The notes under the pieces: generated by a model
What the model saw: the letters and a program-made list of their open reading frames with translations, nothing else
What the model was told of the DNA's origin: nothing
Databases searched by the model: none
Shown: one piece after another, positions 45,629-56,269 of the stretch
How the letters are laid out: every line of letters begins with the position of its first letter
Position numbering within the stretch: position 1 is the stretch's first letter
Source: Pollenia angustigena
Lineage: Eukaryota > Arthropoda > Insecta > Diptera > Polleniidae
Assembly (NCBI GenBank): GCA_930367215.1
Contig: OV884059.1
Coordinates: forward strand, 25,754,945-25,818,944
DNA length: 64,000 bases
Reading direction: 5' to 3'
Made by a program: the position numbers and the translations under genes

Positions 45629-45799
45629 AAATTTTTAATATTTTTAATTAGGCTTAATTAAGTTCATGAAATTTAATTTTTCATTAAATTATTTTTATGA
45701 AGAAAAGAATTTTACAACATGAAAATTAATTAAAATTGTTATTGATAATCTTTCATTCTTGACGTGGCTGGGGCTCGGCCGGCAGGTTACCATGACATG
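45629..45799 (-). repeat. Solitary fragment of the 561-bp array unit
   Basis: From AAATTTTTAATATTTTTAAT to AGGTTACCATGACATGG this 171-bp stretch matches the array unit at 49530-49715 apart from small indels. It lacks the CGAACCCT part of the B-box-like motif. It lies 3.7 kb from the array and begins where the right-most array copy ends, suggesting a natural 3' terminus there. Confidence 0.85.
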
Positions 45800-45912
45800 G
45801 AAGAATCTCTCATGCGAATCAGCACGTGTAACAGTTTCTCCCTTGCGAGGAATAGTCTACAATTAAAAAATGAGCTCGTGGACGATCAAAAAGACTCTTT
45901 GTGAGATTCTAA

Positions 45913-46054
45913 GTGCTGGTTCACACTCTTCAAGTTTTGGCCGTCAAGTCTTGAGTTTTTAGGAGAGAGAGGAAAAGAAATGGCATTCTCTTTGCCCTTC
46001 TTTCCCAAAAGCTAAAGACTTGCTGGCTAAAACTTGAAGAGTGTGAACCAGCAC
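45913..46054. mobile_element. TWA hairpin MITE, copy b
   Basis: 142 bp, ends GTGCTGGTTCACACTCTTCA inverted, TAA at 45910-45912 and 46055-46057. The central TTGAGTTTTTAGGAGAGAGA matches copy a. The arms have diverged a little. Confidence 0.9.
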
Positions 46055-46060
46055 TAACTA

Positions 46061-46098
46061 ATGTGGTGTTTATAGAACACGAGCGCCTTACTCGTCCG
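46061..46098 (+). repeat. Half of the 23755-23899 palindrome
   Basis: 38 bp from ATGTGGTGTTTATAGAACAC to ACTCGTCCG match one arm of the hairpin at 23.8 kb; the other arm is absent. It lies 3 bp past the TAA of the hairpin MITE. Confidence 0.85.
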
Positions 46099-46099
46099 A

Positions 46100-46833
46100 A
46101 ATTTCATTCTGCAAGCGTATGAGAGTTTAGTAGGAGTATGAACAGAACTAGCATGACATTTTCCATACGATTTGACAGAAAAAAGTGATGTCCGCCGTAA
46201 AACAAATATTGATCATGCTTTTAAAAATAAAAATGACAAAGATGATAGATTATGAAAAAAGATGAGAAAAGAGGACACAAATTTTATAGATGACAGTCAG
46301 TTAAAAAATATGATTGTCCTCTAAAAAAAGATTACTTATGGTCACCTTAGTTTATTGACAAATTTATTTTTCTGTTAACACATACACAATTAAGCTTACT
46401 CAATTAGCAATCAACCCAAGCAAAATGTAAACAACTTTTGACATCTTTAAAGAATAAACAAATAAACATCTGGCTTTTGCGCAGACCTAATGGATGGGCC
46501 TTTGTTTTGTTGAAATTTTAGTTGCCAAATTTCAAAACACTTTGTTTAGCGAGTTGTGTTTTGCTCACTTAACACACTCGTGACAGTGTTGCATTTTAAG
46601 TTTACTCAATATTATAACAATTTCGTATTTATTGAACAATTGAAACAAATTAAAATTTTATATGGATAATTGAGCTCAATAATGGCATTTATTGCGCAAA
46701 ACTCAATTAAGGTGCATATCTGAACACGGTTTAATTAATAAAGTAATTAAATTGAGTAAACTAGTAATGAAATTATTTGTTAGACTGAATCAATTAACAT
46801 GTATAAGTTAAATTTGAAACAAAAATTAACTAT
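46100..46833. other. Tract with no gene identified
   Basis: AT-rich with AATTGAGCTCAATAATGG-type words (46600-46760) that may be a decayed element. No frame. Confidence 0.3.
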
Positions 46834-46834
46834 A

Positions 46835-47505
46835 CCCCTATCGTGAATAACAAGTGGAATTTTTGTTCCCATGAAATTTTCATTCCCCTCGAAGGGAAAA
46901 AGCAATCGTGAATCTCAAGTGAAAAATTTTCCACGCTTTCAGTTCCAGTGAATGTAAAAAAAGAAGTAAGATTAAAAAAAATTTTAAATCAATAAAATTT
47001 TTGTTCAAAAATATGCAAGTATATATTTTAAAGAAAAGTTAAAATAATAAAGCAAAATATTAAGTACTGGACGGATAGTTTGATTACAACGGTAGTTTTT
47101 TGCACTTTTGAAATTTAATGTAGTAAAATATTTTCAAAAATTCTGCCACCAAGTCAATCGAAAGCTTCACAAATCCGCAGGCAATCGACCTGTTGTTTTG
47201 CATTTTGTTGAGCAACATATCGGTTTGTGCCTTATTAACTTTATTAACCCTTTATATTCGATTTATAGGAGGAGCTACTTACATACATGTTCTGTTCCCT
47301 AGCAAAAATAAAGTGAGAAAATCTAAGGGAAATGTGAACAAATTACGAGGGAAAAAATTTTTCATGATAAGGGGAATTTTTTCCCGTGAACATTTTTTCA
47401 CGTTATTATTCTCCTTTGAATGACATTTTTTCATGGGAGTTGTTCATGATCGCAAATATGTGAAAAGGGGAAAAATTACGAGTGAAAAATTATTCACGAT
47501 AGGGG
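46835..47505. mobile_element. CCCCTATCGTGAATAA inverted-repeat element
   Basis: Ends CCCCTATCGTGAATAA are inverted at both sides of 671 bp, and GTGAA/TTCAC plus GGGAAAA words are dense inside. The first bases resemble the CCCCTATTCTG ends at 7.9 kb, so the two may share a transposase source. No target duplication read. Frames inside show no motif. Confidence 0.8.
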
Positions 47506-47514
47506 TGATTGTGT

Positions 47515-49197
47515 ATATTCGAATATATCCATTAAATCCATGCTTAGTATTAAATCTGACTCTTTGGGAAATGATGAGGTTCATCCGAAATTTATTAAAT
47601 TGATAGTTACATATATACTACAACATATAACACATTTGATTAACACAATAATTACAACATCTACTTTTCCATCAATGTGGAAACAAGCAAAGATTATACC
47701 TGTTCCAAAACCTGATAAAAATTACCGGCCAATTGCGATTTTGCCCTATTTGTCAAAAGTATTTGAAAGGTGGATACATACGCAGATGACTCGATTTTTG
47801 AATGAAAATTCTCTGCTCTCTGAGAGACAATCTGGTTTTAGACCTAGATACAGCTGTATTTCTACTCTCATCGATGTTTCAGAGGAAATACGGTCAAAAA
47901 TTGATAACATTATGATATCTTTTTTGGTTTTGCTTGACCATTCTAAGGCATTTGATACCGTCGAACACACAATACTTTGCCAAAAACTGAAATACATGTG
48001 CCAGTTTTCAAACACAGCTGTAAAATTACTTGCTTCATAACTATGTGATAGAAGTCAATTCGTTTCTTTTGGTTCTAGTAAATCAAACAGCTGCTTAATG
48101 ACAAGAGGTGTTCCACAGGGCTCGATACTTGGCCCACTATTATATTCAATATACTCCAATGACTTGCCGTCCAGACTCAACTACTGTTGTATACAGATGT
48201 ATGCAGATGACGTATTATTGATTGTATCAGAAAATTAAATCACGATCTCGTTAACGTATTAAGATGGGCGTCAGTGAATGGTCTTTGCCTCAATGCGAAA
48301 AAATCGAAGGCAATGCTTATAAGCAAAACAAAATTTTTACCGTCTTGCTTGCCGCCAATCCAAATTTGGATTGGATATTCTACTATTGAAAACGTGAAAA
48401 GTGCCAAAAACCTTGGCGTTATTTTTAACAACGATCTCACCTGGTCAAATCATGTAAATGCCATATGTGGAAAAACTTATGTTATGTTAAGAAATCTTTG
48501 GATGGCACAGTATTTTACGCCAATTAATATCCGCATGCTACTCGCTAGGACATATCTACTACCCACTTTAATGTATGGATGTGAATTATTTTCCAATTGT
48601 GATTCAATAAGCAAGAATAAGCTCAAAGTGACCTACAACAACATATATATACAACAGATATATATGGACGTACAAGATATAGTAGTATAACTCAGTTTTC
48701 AAACCAAATCTATAATATATCTTTTGAAAATCTATTGAAATGCCGAACACTCATATTTTTACATAAACTTATATTTAATAGACAACCTACTTATCTCTAC
48801 AAAAGAATAACATTTTTAAGATCGAATCGGGGCAATAGAATAAACTCCATAAGATACCGTAAGCAAATATCTGAAAGACACTTTCTGGTTAATTCCATCC
48901 GTCTCTGGAATGAACTTCCTCCTAATATACAGATAATAAGCAATGCAAAGCACTTTAGATGCGAAATATTTACCCTCTTGGGTTAACGAAAAATCACATA
49001 CATAACTAAAAAAATTTCTATTGTTATAATTATTACTTTTCTTTTGTATAAAAATCTGTAACTCATAACTAATTAATTTGTTTTTAGTTTTAAGATAAAC
49101 CTTTGTAAATGTCATAATCTAATGTGCCTTTATCTCCCCAGTACTATTAAATAAGATTAAGTTGTACTGCTTATTTTTCAAATAAATAAATAAAATA
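47515..49197 (+). mobile_element. 5'-truncated Jockey-type non-LTR retrotransposon
   Basis: The element starts within the reverse-transcriptase domain and ends with a short untranslated region and an AATAAATAAATAAAAT tail (49180-49197). Endonuclease and ORF1 parts are absent, the usual outcome of incomplete target-primed reverse transcription. Its 5' limit lies about 10 bp from the end of the preceding inverted-repeat element. Confidence 0.85.
47540..48986 (+). pseudogene. Reverse transcriptase of Jockey-type retrotransposon, broken
   Basis: Reads in order: WKQAKIIPVPKPDKNYRPIA (finger region), LSERQSGFRPRYSCISTLID, SKAFDTVEHTIL, TRGVPQGSILGPLLYSIYSN, the catalytic YADD (48200-48211), WASVNGLCLNAKKSKAMLIS, LGVIFNNDLTWSNHV, TYLLPTLMYGCELF, and the C-terminal block YLYKRITFLRSNRGNRINSI to WNELPPN and LG-stop. 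An in-frame TAA lies at 48038-48040, a frameshift or deletion near 48236 and another frameshift near 48650. It would copy its own RNA at a nicked target; it cannot now. About 480 codons remain. CR1 or another clade of the same superfamily is also possible. Confidence 0.9.
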
Positions 49198-49478
49198 TCA
49201 CAGACACATTGGGGATATACATAATTGTACAATACGTCTAATTGAACAATTTTATTGCAAGTGTATGAGCCGCTTAAAACTAAAACAAAAATGATGTGCT
49301 GGTGAAATTTGGTCCAATTTAGTTTCCCGAGACTAGAAATCGCACTCAACGAATAGGGAACTTGATCATAAAGAGGGTATTAACTCAAATTGTTTTTCAT
49401 TTTTTCGAATCAACAAGTAATATTCATATCGACCCGCTGTAAAAATATCGTACTTTTTGGAAATGAAAAGGTTAGTTT

Positions 49479-49495
49479 AAAAATTCTTTTTTATA
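49479..49495. repeat. 17-bp direct repeat, left side of the array
   Basis: AAAAATTCTTTTTTATA; an identical copy lies at 54600-54616 just beyond the array. It may be a target-site duplication, although it is low in complexity. Confidence 0.6.
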
Positions 49496-51463
49496 ATTAG
49501 TATTGTGGTTATTTTGTTGAACTATTTATGGTTTTTAATCCAAATTTTTAATATTTTTAATTAGGCTTAAGTTCATGAAATTTAATTTTTATTAAATTAT
49601 TTTTATGAAGAAGGGAATTTTACAACATGAAAATTAATTAAAATTGTTATTGATAATCTTTCATTCTTGACGTGGCTCGGGCTCGAACCCTGGCCGGCAG
49701 GTTACCATGACATGTTTCGATCGCAACCACTCGATCTCCTCAGATGGATTTGCCGTCTTACACTCGCAGCCATCGACGACTGCTGACGTCACTAGTCAAA
49801 CATCAATCCTTAAACCAAATTGTATTTTAACATTTGGTAGATCGAAATTTGCTTTCCTGAATGATTATCCATTTTAATTGATTTTACATGTTTTTTCCTT
49901 TACTTCTGTTTTTTCGTACTTTCGTCAAGAATTTTTCTTGAAGTCCAAGTACATTTTTTGTTTTTTCACTTTGTCTTTCTCTTTTCTGTTGACCTTTTTC
50001 AGCACAACTTGAAGGACACATGTACACATAGAGCTCGTGCCTTAGCTTTAACAATAATTAGTATTGTGGTTATTTTGTTGAACTATTTATGGTTTTTAAT
50101 CCAAATTTTTAATATTTTTAATTAGGCTTAAGTTCATGAAATTTAATTTTTATTAAATTATTTTTATGAAGAAGGGAATTTTACAACATGAAAATTAATT
50201 AAAATTGTTATTGATAATCTTTCATTCTTGACGTGGCTCGGGCTCGAACCCTGGCCGGCAGGTTACCATGACATGTTTCGATCGCAACCACTCGATCTCC
50301 TCAGATGGATTTGCCGTCTTACACTCGCAGCCATCGACGACTGCTGACGTCACTAGTCAAACATCAATCCTTAAACCAAATTGTATTTTAACATTTGGTA
50401 GATCGAAATTTGCTTTCCTGAATGATTATCCATTTTAATTGATTTTACATGTTTTTTCCTTTACTTCTGTTTTTTCGTACTTTCGTCAAGAATTTTTCTT
50501 GAAGTCCAAGTACATTTTTTGTTTTTTCACTTTGTCTTTCTCTTTTCTGTTGACCTTTTTCAGCACAACTTGAAGGACACATGTACACATAGAGCTCGTG
50601 CCTTAGCTTTAACAATAATTAGTATTGTGGTTATTTTGTTGAACTATTTATGGTTTTTAATCCAAATTTTTAATATTTTTAATTAGGCTTAAGTTCATGA
50701 AATTTAATTTTTATTAAATTATTTTTATGAAGAAGGGAATTTTACAACATGAAAATTAATTAAAATTGTTATTGATAATCTTTCATTCTTGACGTGGCTC
50801 GGGCTCGAACCCTGGCCGGCAGGTTACCATGACATGTTTCGATCGCAACCACTCGATCTCCTCAGATGGATTTGCCGTCTTACACTCGCAGCCATCGACG
50901 ACTGCTGACGTCACTAGTCAAACATCAATCCTTAAACCAAATTGTATTTTAACATTTGGTAGATCGAAATTTGCTTTCCTGAATGATTATCCATTTTAAT
51001 TGATTTTACATGTTTTTTCCTTTACTTCTGTTTTTTCGTACTTTCGTCAAGAATTTTTCTTGAAGTCCAAGTACATTTTTTGTTTTTTCACTTTGTCTTT
51101 CTCTTTTCTGTTGACCTTTTTCAGCACAACTTGAAGGACACATGTACACATAGAGCTCGTGCCTTAGCTTTAACAATAATTAGTATTGTGGTTATTTTGT
51201 TGAACTATTTATGGTTTTTAATCCAAATTTTTAATATTTTTAATTAGGCTTAAGTTCATGAAATTTAATTTTTATTAAATTATTTTTATGAAGAAGGGAA
51301 TTTTACAACATGAAAATTAATTAAAATTGTTATTGATAATCTTTCATTCTTGACGTGGCTCGGGCTCGAACCCTGGCCGGCAGGTTACCATGACATGTTT
51401 CGATCGCAACCACTCGATCTCCTCAGATGGATTTGCCGTCTTACACTCGCAGCCATCGACGAC
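49496..51463 (-). repeat. 561-bp tandem array, left arm
   Basis: AATTAGTATTGTGG recurs at 49495, 50056, 50617 and 51178: exact period 561 bp. The listed arm covers three and a half units; the last unit continues through the 97-bp spacer and is cut at 51560. Copies are almost identical by eye. The unit is AT-rich apart from about 170 bp around GGCTCGAACCCTGGCCGGCA and TCGATCTCCTCAGATGG. In this arm the tRNA-like motifs read on the minus strand. It is non-coding. Confidence 0.95.
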
Positions 51464-51560
51464 TGCTGACGTCACTAGTCAAACATCAATCCTTAAACCA
51501 AATTGTATTTTAACATTTGGTAGATCGAAATTTGCTTTCCTGAATGATTATCCATTTTAA
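51464..51560. repeat. Spacer at the centre of the inverted array
   Basis: 97 bp from TGCTGACGTCACTAGTC to GATTATCCATTTTAA, present once between the arms. The right arm then starts with GTCGTCGATGGCTGCGAG, the complement of the last bases of the left arm. The sequence itself is ordinary unit sequence, so the junction looks like an inversion or fold-back breakpoint. Confidence 0.9.
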
Positions 51561-54500
51561 GTCGTCGATGGCTGCGAGTGTAAGACGGCAAATCCATCTG
51601 AGGAGATCGAGTGGTTGCGATCGAAACATGTCATGGTAACCTGCCGGCCAGGGTTCGAGCCCGAGCCACGTCAAGAATGAAAGATTATCAATAACAATTT
51701 TAATTAATTTTCATGTTGTAAAATTCCCTTCTTCATAAAAATAATTTAATAAAAATTAAATTTCATGAACTTAAGCCTAATTAAAAATATTAAAAATTTG
51801 GATTAAAAACCATAAATAGTTCAACAAAATAACCACAATACTAATTATTGTTAAAGCTAAGGCACGAGCTCTATGTGTACATGTGTCCTTCAAGTTGTGC
51901 TGAAAAAGGTCAACAGAAAAGAGAAAGACAAAGTGAAAAAACAAAAAATGTACTTGGACTTCAAGAAAAATTCTTGACGAAAGTACGAAAAAACAGAAGT
52001 AAAGGAAAAAACATGTAAAATCAATTAAAATGGATAATCATTCAGGAAAGCAAATTTCGATCTACCAAATGTTAAAATACAATTTGGTTTAAGGATTGAT
52101 GTTTGACTAGTGACGTCAGCAGTCGTCGATGGCTGCGAGTGTAAGACGGCAAATCCATCTGAGGAGATCGAGTGGTTGCGATCGAAACATGTCATGGTAA
52201 CCTGCCGGCCAGGGTTCGAGCCCGAGCCACGTCAAGAATGAAAGATTATCAATAACAATTTTAATTAATTTTCATGTTGTAAAATTCCCTTCTTCATAAA
52301 AATAATTTAATAAAAATTAAATTTCATGAACTTAAGCCTAATTAAAAATATTAAAAATTTGGATTAAAAACCATAAATAGTTCAACAAAATAACCACAAT
52401 TCTAATTATTGTTAAAGCTAAGGCACGAGCTCTATGTGTACATGTGTCCTTCAAGTTGTGCTGAAAAAGGTCAACAGAAAAGAGAAAGACAAAGTGAAAA
52501 AACAAAAAATGTACTTGGACTTCAAGAAAAATTCTTGACGAAAGTACGAAAAAACAGAAGTAAAGGAAAAAACATGTAAAATCAATTAAAATGGATAATC
52601 ATTCAGGAAAGCAAATTTCGATCTACCAAATGTTAAAATACAATTTGGTTTAAGGATTGATGTTTGACTAGTGACGTCAGCAGTCGTCGATGGCTGCGAG
52701 TGTAAGACGGCAAATCCATCTGAGGAGATCGAGTGGTTGCGATCGAAACATGTCATGGTAACCTGCCGGCCAGGGTTCGAGCCCGAGCCACGTCAAGAAT
52801 GAAAGATTATCAATAACAATTTTAATTAATTTTCATGTTGTAAAATTCCCTTCTTCATAAAAATAATTTAATAAAAATTAAATTTCATGAACTTAAGCCT
52901 AATTAAAAATATTAAAAATTTGGATTAAAAACCATAAATAGTTCAACAAAATAACCACAATACTAATTATTGTTAAAGCTAAGGCACGAGCTCTATGTGT
53001 ACATGTGTCCTTCAAGTTGTGCTGAAAAAGGTCAACAGAAAAGAGAAAGACAAAGTGAAAAAACAAAAAATGTACTTGGACTTCAAGAAAAATTCTTGAC
53101 GAAAGTACGAAAAAACAGAAGTAAAGGAAAAAACATGTAAAATCAATTAAAATGGATAATCATTCAGGAAAGCAAATTTCGATCTACCAAATGTTAAAAT
53201 ACAATTTGGTTTAAGGATTGATGTTTGACTAGTGACGTCAGCAGTCGTCGATGGCTGCGAGTGTAAGACGGCAAATCCATCTGAGGAGATCGAGTGGTTG
53301 CGATCGAAACATGTCATGGTAACCTGCCGGCCAGGGTTCGAGCCCGAGCCACGTCAAGAATGAAAGATTATCAATAACAATTTTAATTAATTTTCATGTT
53401 GTAAAATTCCCTTCTTCATAAAAATAATTTAATAAAAATTAAATTTCATGAACTTAAGCCTAATTAAAAATATTAAAAATTTGGATTAAAAACCATAAAT
53501 AGTTCAACAAAATAACCACAATACTAATTATTGTTAAAGCTAAGGCACGAGCTCTATGTGTACATGTGTCCTTCAAGTTGTGCTGAAAAAGGTCAACAGA
53601 AAAGAGAAAGACAAAGTGAAAAAACAAAAAATGTACTTGGACTTCAAGAAAAATTCTTGACGAAAGTACGAAAAAACAGAAGTAAAGGAAAAAACATGTA
53701 AAATCAATTAAAATGGATAATCATTCAGGAAAGCAAATTTCGATCTACCAAATGTTAAAATACAATTTGGTTTAAGGATTGATGTTTGACTAGTGACGTC
53801 AGCAGTCGTCGATGGCTGCGAGTGTAAGACGGCAAATCCATCTGAGGAGATCGAGTGGTTGCGATCGAAACATGTCATGGTAACCTGCCGGCCAGGGTTC
53901 GAGCCCGAGCCACGTCAAGAATGAAAGATTATCAATAACAATTTTAATTAATTTTCATGTTGTAAAATTCCCTTCTTCATAAAAATAATTTAATAAAAAT
54001 TAAATTTCATGAACTTAAGCCTAATTAAAAATATTAAAAATTTGGATTAAAAACCATAAATAGTTCAACAAAATAACCACAATACTAATTATTGTTAAAG
54101 CTAAGGCACGAGCTCTATGTGTACATGTGTCCTTCAAGTTGTGCTGAAAAAGGTCAACAGAAAAGAGAAAGACAAAGTGAAAAAACAAAAAATGTACTTG
54201 GACTTCAAGAAAAATTCTTGACGAAAGTACGAAAAAACAGAAGTAAAGGAAAAAACATGTAAAATCAATTAAAATGGATAATCATTCAGGAAAGCAAATT
54301 TCGATCTACCAAATGTTAAAATACAATTTGGTTTAAGGATTGATGTTTGACTAGTGACGTCAGCAGTCGTCGATGGCTGCGAGTGTAAGACGGCAAATCC
54401 ATCTGAGGAGATCGAGTGGTTGCGATCGAAACATGTCATGGTAACCTGCCGGCCAGGGTTCGAGCCCGAGCCACGTCAAGAATGAAAGATTATCAATAAC

Positions 54501-54599
54501 AATTTTAATTAATTTTCATGTTGTAAAATTCCCTTCTTCATAAAAATAATTTAATAAAAATTAAATTTCATGAACTTAAGCCTAATTAAAAATATTAAA
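51561..54599 (+). repeat. 561-bp tandem array, right (inverted) arm
   Basis: GTCGTCGATGGCTGCGAG recurs at 51561, 52122, 52683, 53244, 53805 and 54366, period exactly 561. Five units are full; the last stops at 54599 after AATTAAAAATATTAAAA. One visible difference is ACAATTCTAATT at 52395-52407 against ACAATACTAATT elsewhere. With the left arm this makes an inverted repeat of at least 1.9 kb per side. Confidence 0.95.
52163..52223 (+). promoter_or_regulatory. tRNA-like A and B boxes in the array unit (example copy)
   Basis: GATCGAGTGGTTGCG (about 52167-52181) resembles a tRNA A box of the GGCCGAGTGGTT type. GGTTCGAGCCC (52213-52223) fits the B box GGTTCGANNCC. They are about 46 bp apart, in the normal range for RNA polymerase III internal promoters. 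Every complete unit carries the pair, on the plus strand in the right arm and on the minus strand in the left arm. The tRNA fold is not intact, so a SINE head is more likely than a tRNA gene. Confidence 0.45.
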
Positions 54600-54616
54600 A
54601 AAAATTCTTTTTTATA
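54600..54616. repeat. 17-bp direct repeat, right side of the array
   Basis: Identical to 49479-49495 and directly after the A-rich end of the last unit. Confidence 0.6.
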
Positions 54617-54720
54617 TTAAAATTTGTTTTGCCTCTACGGAAAATTTAAACATTTTTAGTACATTCCCACTTTATGAAATGCTATGAACATTAAAAAAAA
54701 AAAAAGATTTGTTTAAAACA

Positions 54721-54867
54721 TTTAGGGGGTAATTTTGTTGTTCACTTCACCTTGCGTTGAGAAAATTTTCATAATATGTATATTATACAATTTTTTAAAA
54801 TTCAAAAAATTTTATATGAAAATTTTCTCAACGCAAGGTGAAGTGAACAACAAAATTACCCCCTAAA
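54721..54867. mobile_element. 147-bp hairpin MITE
   Basis: Perfect arms of about 55 bp begin TTTAGGGGGTAATTTTGTTG and include TTCACTTCACCTTGCGTTGA. The AT centre is about 40 bp. Target duplication ambiguous. Confidence 0.9.
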
Positions 54868-55166
54868 TTATATACATTTAAAATAAGTAGAAACACATAT
54901 GTAATAGTAAACATAAAAAGTATATAATAATTTTTGCATTGTGACACTTAAAAGAAAACTCAAATCCATCCGTACTTAAATCAAGACAAAGCGGCAGTGT
55001 TGCCGTTAGGATACGAAAGCTACATTTGATAACTTCATGTACCATGTATAATCCTGACATTTTTCGTATCTTTTGGATCTTTACGTAAAATGTACAGAAA
55101 TAAAATATTATATTTTAATTTAAAAAAAATGTTTTTAATGAGCCGATGTTTAAAAATTTTAAAAAA

Positions 55167-55277
55167 GTAGTTGGTTTAACATTTGTACTTCCATTTTCGA
55201 ATGCATGTGTGGAGAGAATTTTTAGCCAACTAAAACTTATTAAGACTGATCATCATAGCCCTGTAGTTTTTTCGTGA
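55167..55277 (+). pseudogene. hAT transposase C-terminal (dimerisation) fragment
   Basis: 37 codons: after VVGLTFVLP comes FSNACVERIFSQLKLIKT, the conserved hATC motif that follows the catalytic domain (family pattern: LPxSNAxVERxFSxLxxIKT). The upstream frame is closed by stops, so only the C-terminal end survives. It does not belong to the non-coding hAT element that starts 200 bp downstream, whose ends exclude it. Confidence 0.75.
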
Positions 55278-55476
55278 CAATTAACCCCAAAAGTGGCAGT
55301 ACTATACACTGTAGACTAGTTGTAAAACTATCCACATTGATACTATACTCTGAAGACTGGTTATAAAACTATCCACATTGATCCTATACTCGGACGACTG
55401 GTTCTAAACTGTGTGAAATTTTACTATCACTTTGTGCTGGAACTTAGCTGTCTTTTTGTGTCGCAGATGGTGGATA

Positions 55477-56261
55477 CAGCGTTGCCAGAACTTAAGGAGG
55501 TAAAATCAGCAAAAATCCATAATTTTTCATTAAAAAATCTGCAAAATCTGCGTCAAGATTTTAAAAATCTTCAATAAATCTTCAAAACCCATTTTTTATG
55601 TAGTTTTATACAAACTCATTTCAATATATACGGCATGTTCTGGAATCTAAAATCGATGGTAAATATCTATAAGCGGTCCTCAAAGTATGAGGTATAAAAA
55701 AAGAAAATTTTTTTTGATCTTTCAACACAGCAAAGTTTTAAAAATTGGTTCTATTTTAGTTTCTCTCGAATGCGATTTTCAGAACATGGCTGATAATTTT
55801 TAGATATGTTTACATTAAAATATGATTCCAAACTTCTTCTCAAGCTGAGAAGGGATTAATCACACCTTTGGTATGTTATACAACAAATTAAGAGTTAATT
55901 GCTTGACAAGTTGTTTAAACTATCAAGAGTCTTATTGAAAATTTACAAGAGATCAAATATTGCAATATTGCGATATTAATGTGTCGAGACAATGCGAATT
56001 TTTAATTTTCAAGTAATCTATTGTGAATAAAATTCCTACTAATGAATCTATTTCCAAACGGTTCTCCTTCTATTAATGAATAATTTATTTCGTTTATCAA
56101 TGCAAGAAGTGGAAATAGTACAAACACAAGTGACAATAAAAAGTTTTCCATAGAGCTAAAAAATCTGCAATTTTAAACCAAAAATCTTCAAATCTGCATT
56201 TTGGCAATTTTTGAGAAAAAATCTGCAAAATGCAGATAAATCTGCACTTCTGGCATCGCTG
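55477..56261. mobile_element. hAT-type MITE with 8-bp duplication
   Basis: Ends CAGCGTTGCCAGAACTT and CAGCGATGCCAGAAGTG (inverted) with the perfect duplication GGTGGATA at 55469-55476 and 56262-56269. AAATCTGCAAAATCTGC words crowd both ends. Contains the MITE 55631-55792. No coding sequence. Confidence 0.9.
55631..55792. mobile_element. CATGTTCTG MITE, copy 2
   Basis: Ends CGGCATGTTCTGGAATC and CAGCCATGTTCTGAAAATCG are inverted and flanked by ATA on both sides, as in copy 1 at 20931-21188. Nested in the hAT MITE. Confidence 0.7.
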
Positions 56262-56269
56262 GGTGGATA

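Noticed and set aside
52163..52223. Functional tRNA gene cluster in the array
   Set aside because: A and B boxes are present, but I cannot form an acceptor stem or a standard anticodon arm around them; a SINE head explains it better.
49496..54599. CRISPR array
   Set aside because: The period is regular, but the whole 561 bp is repeated with no variable spacers, orientation flips once, and the genome is eukaryotic.
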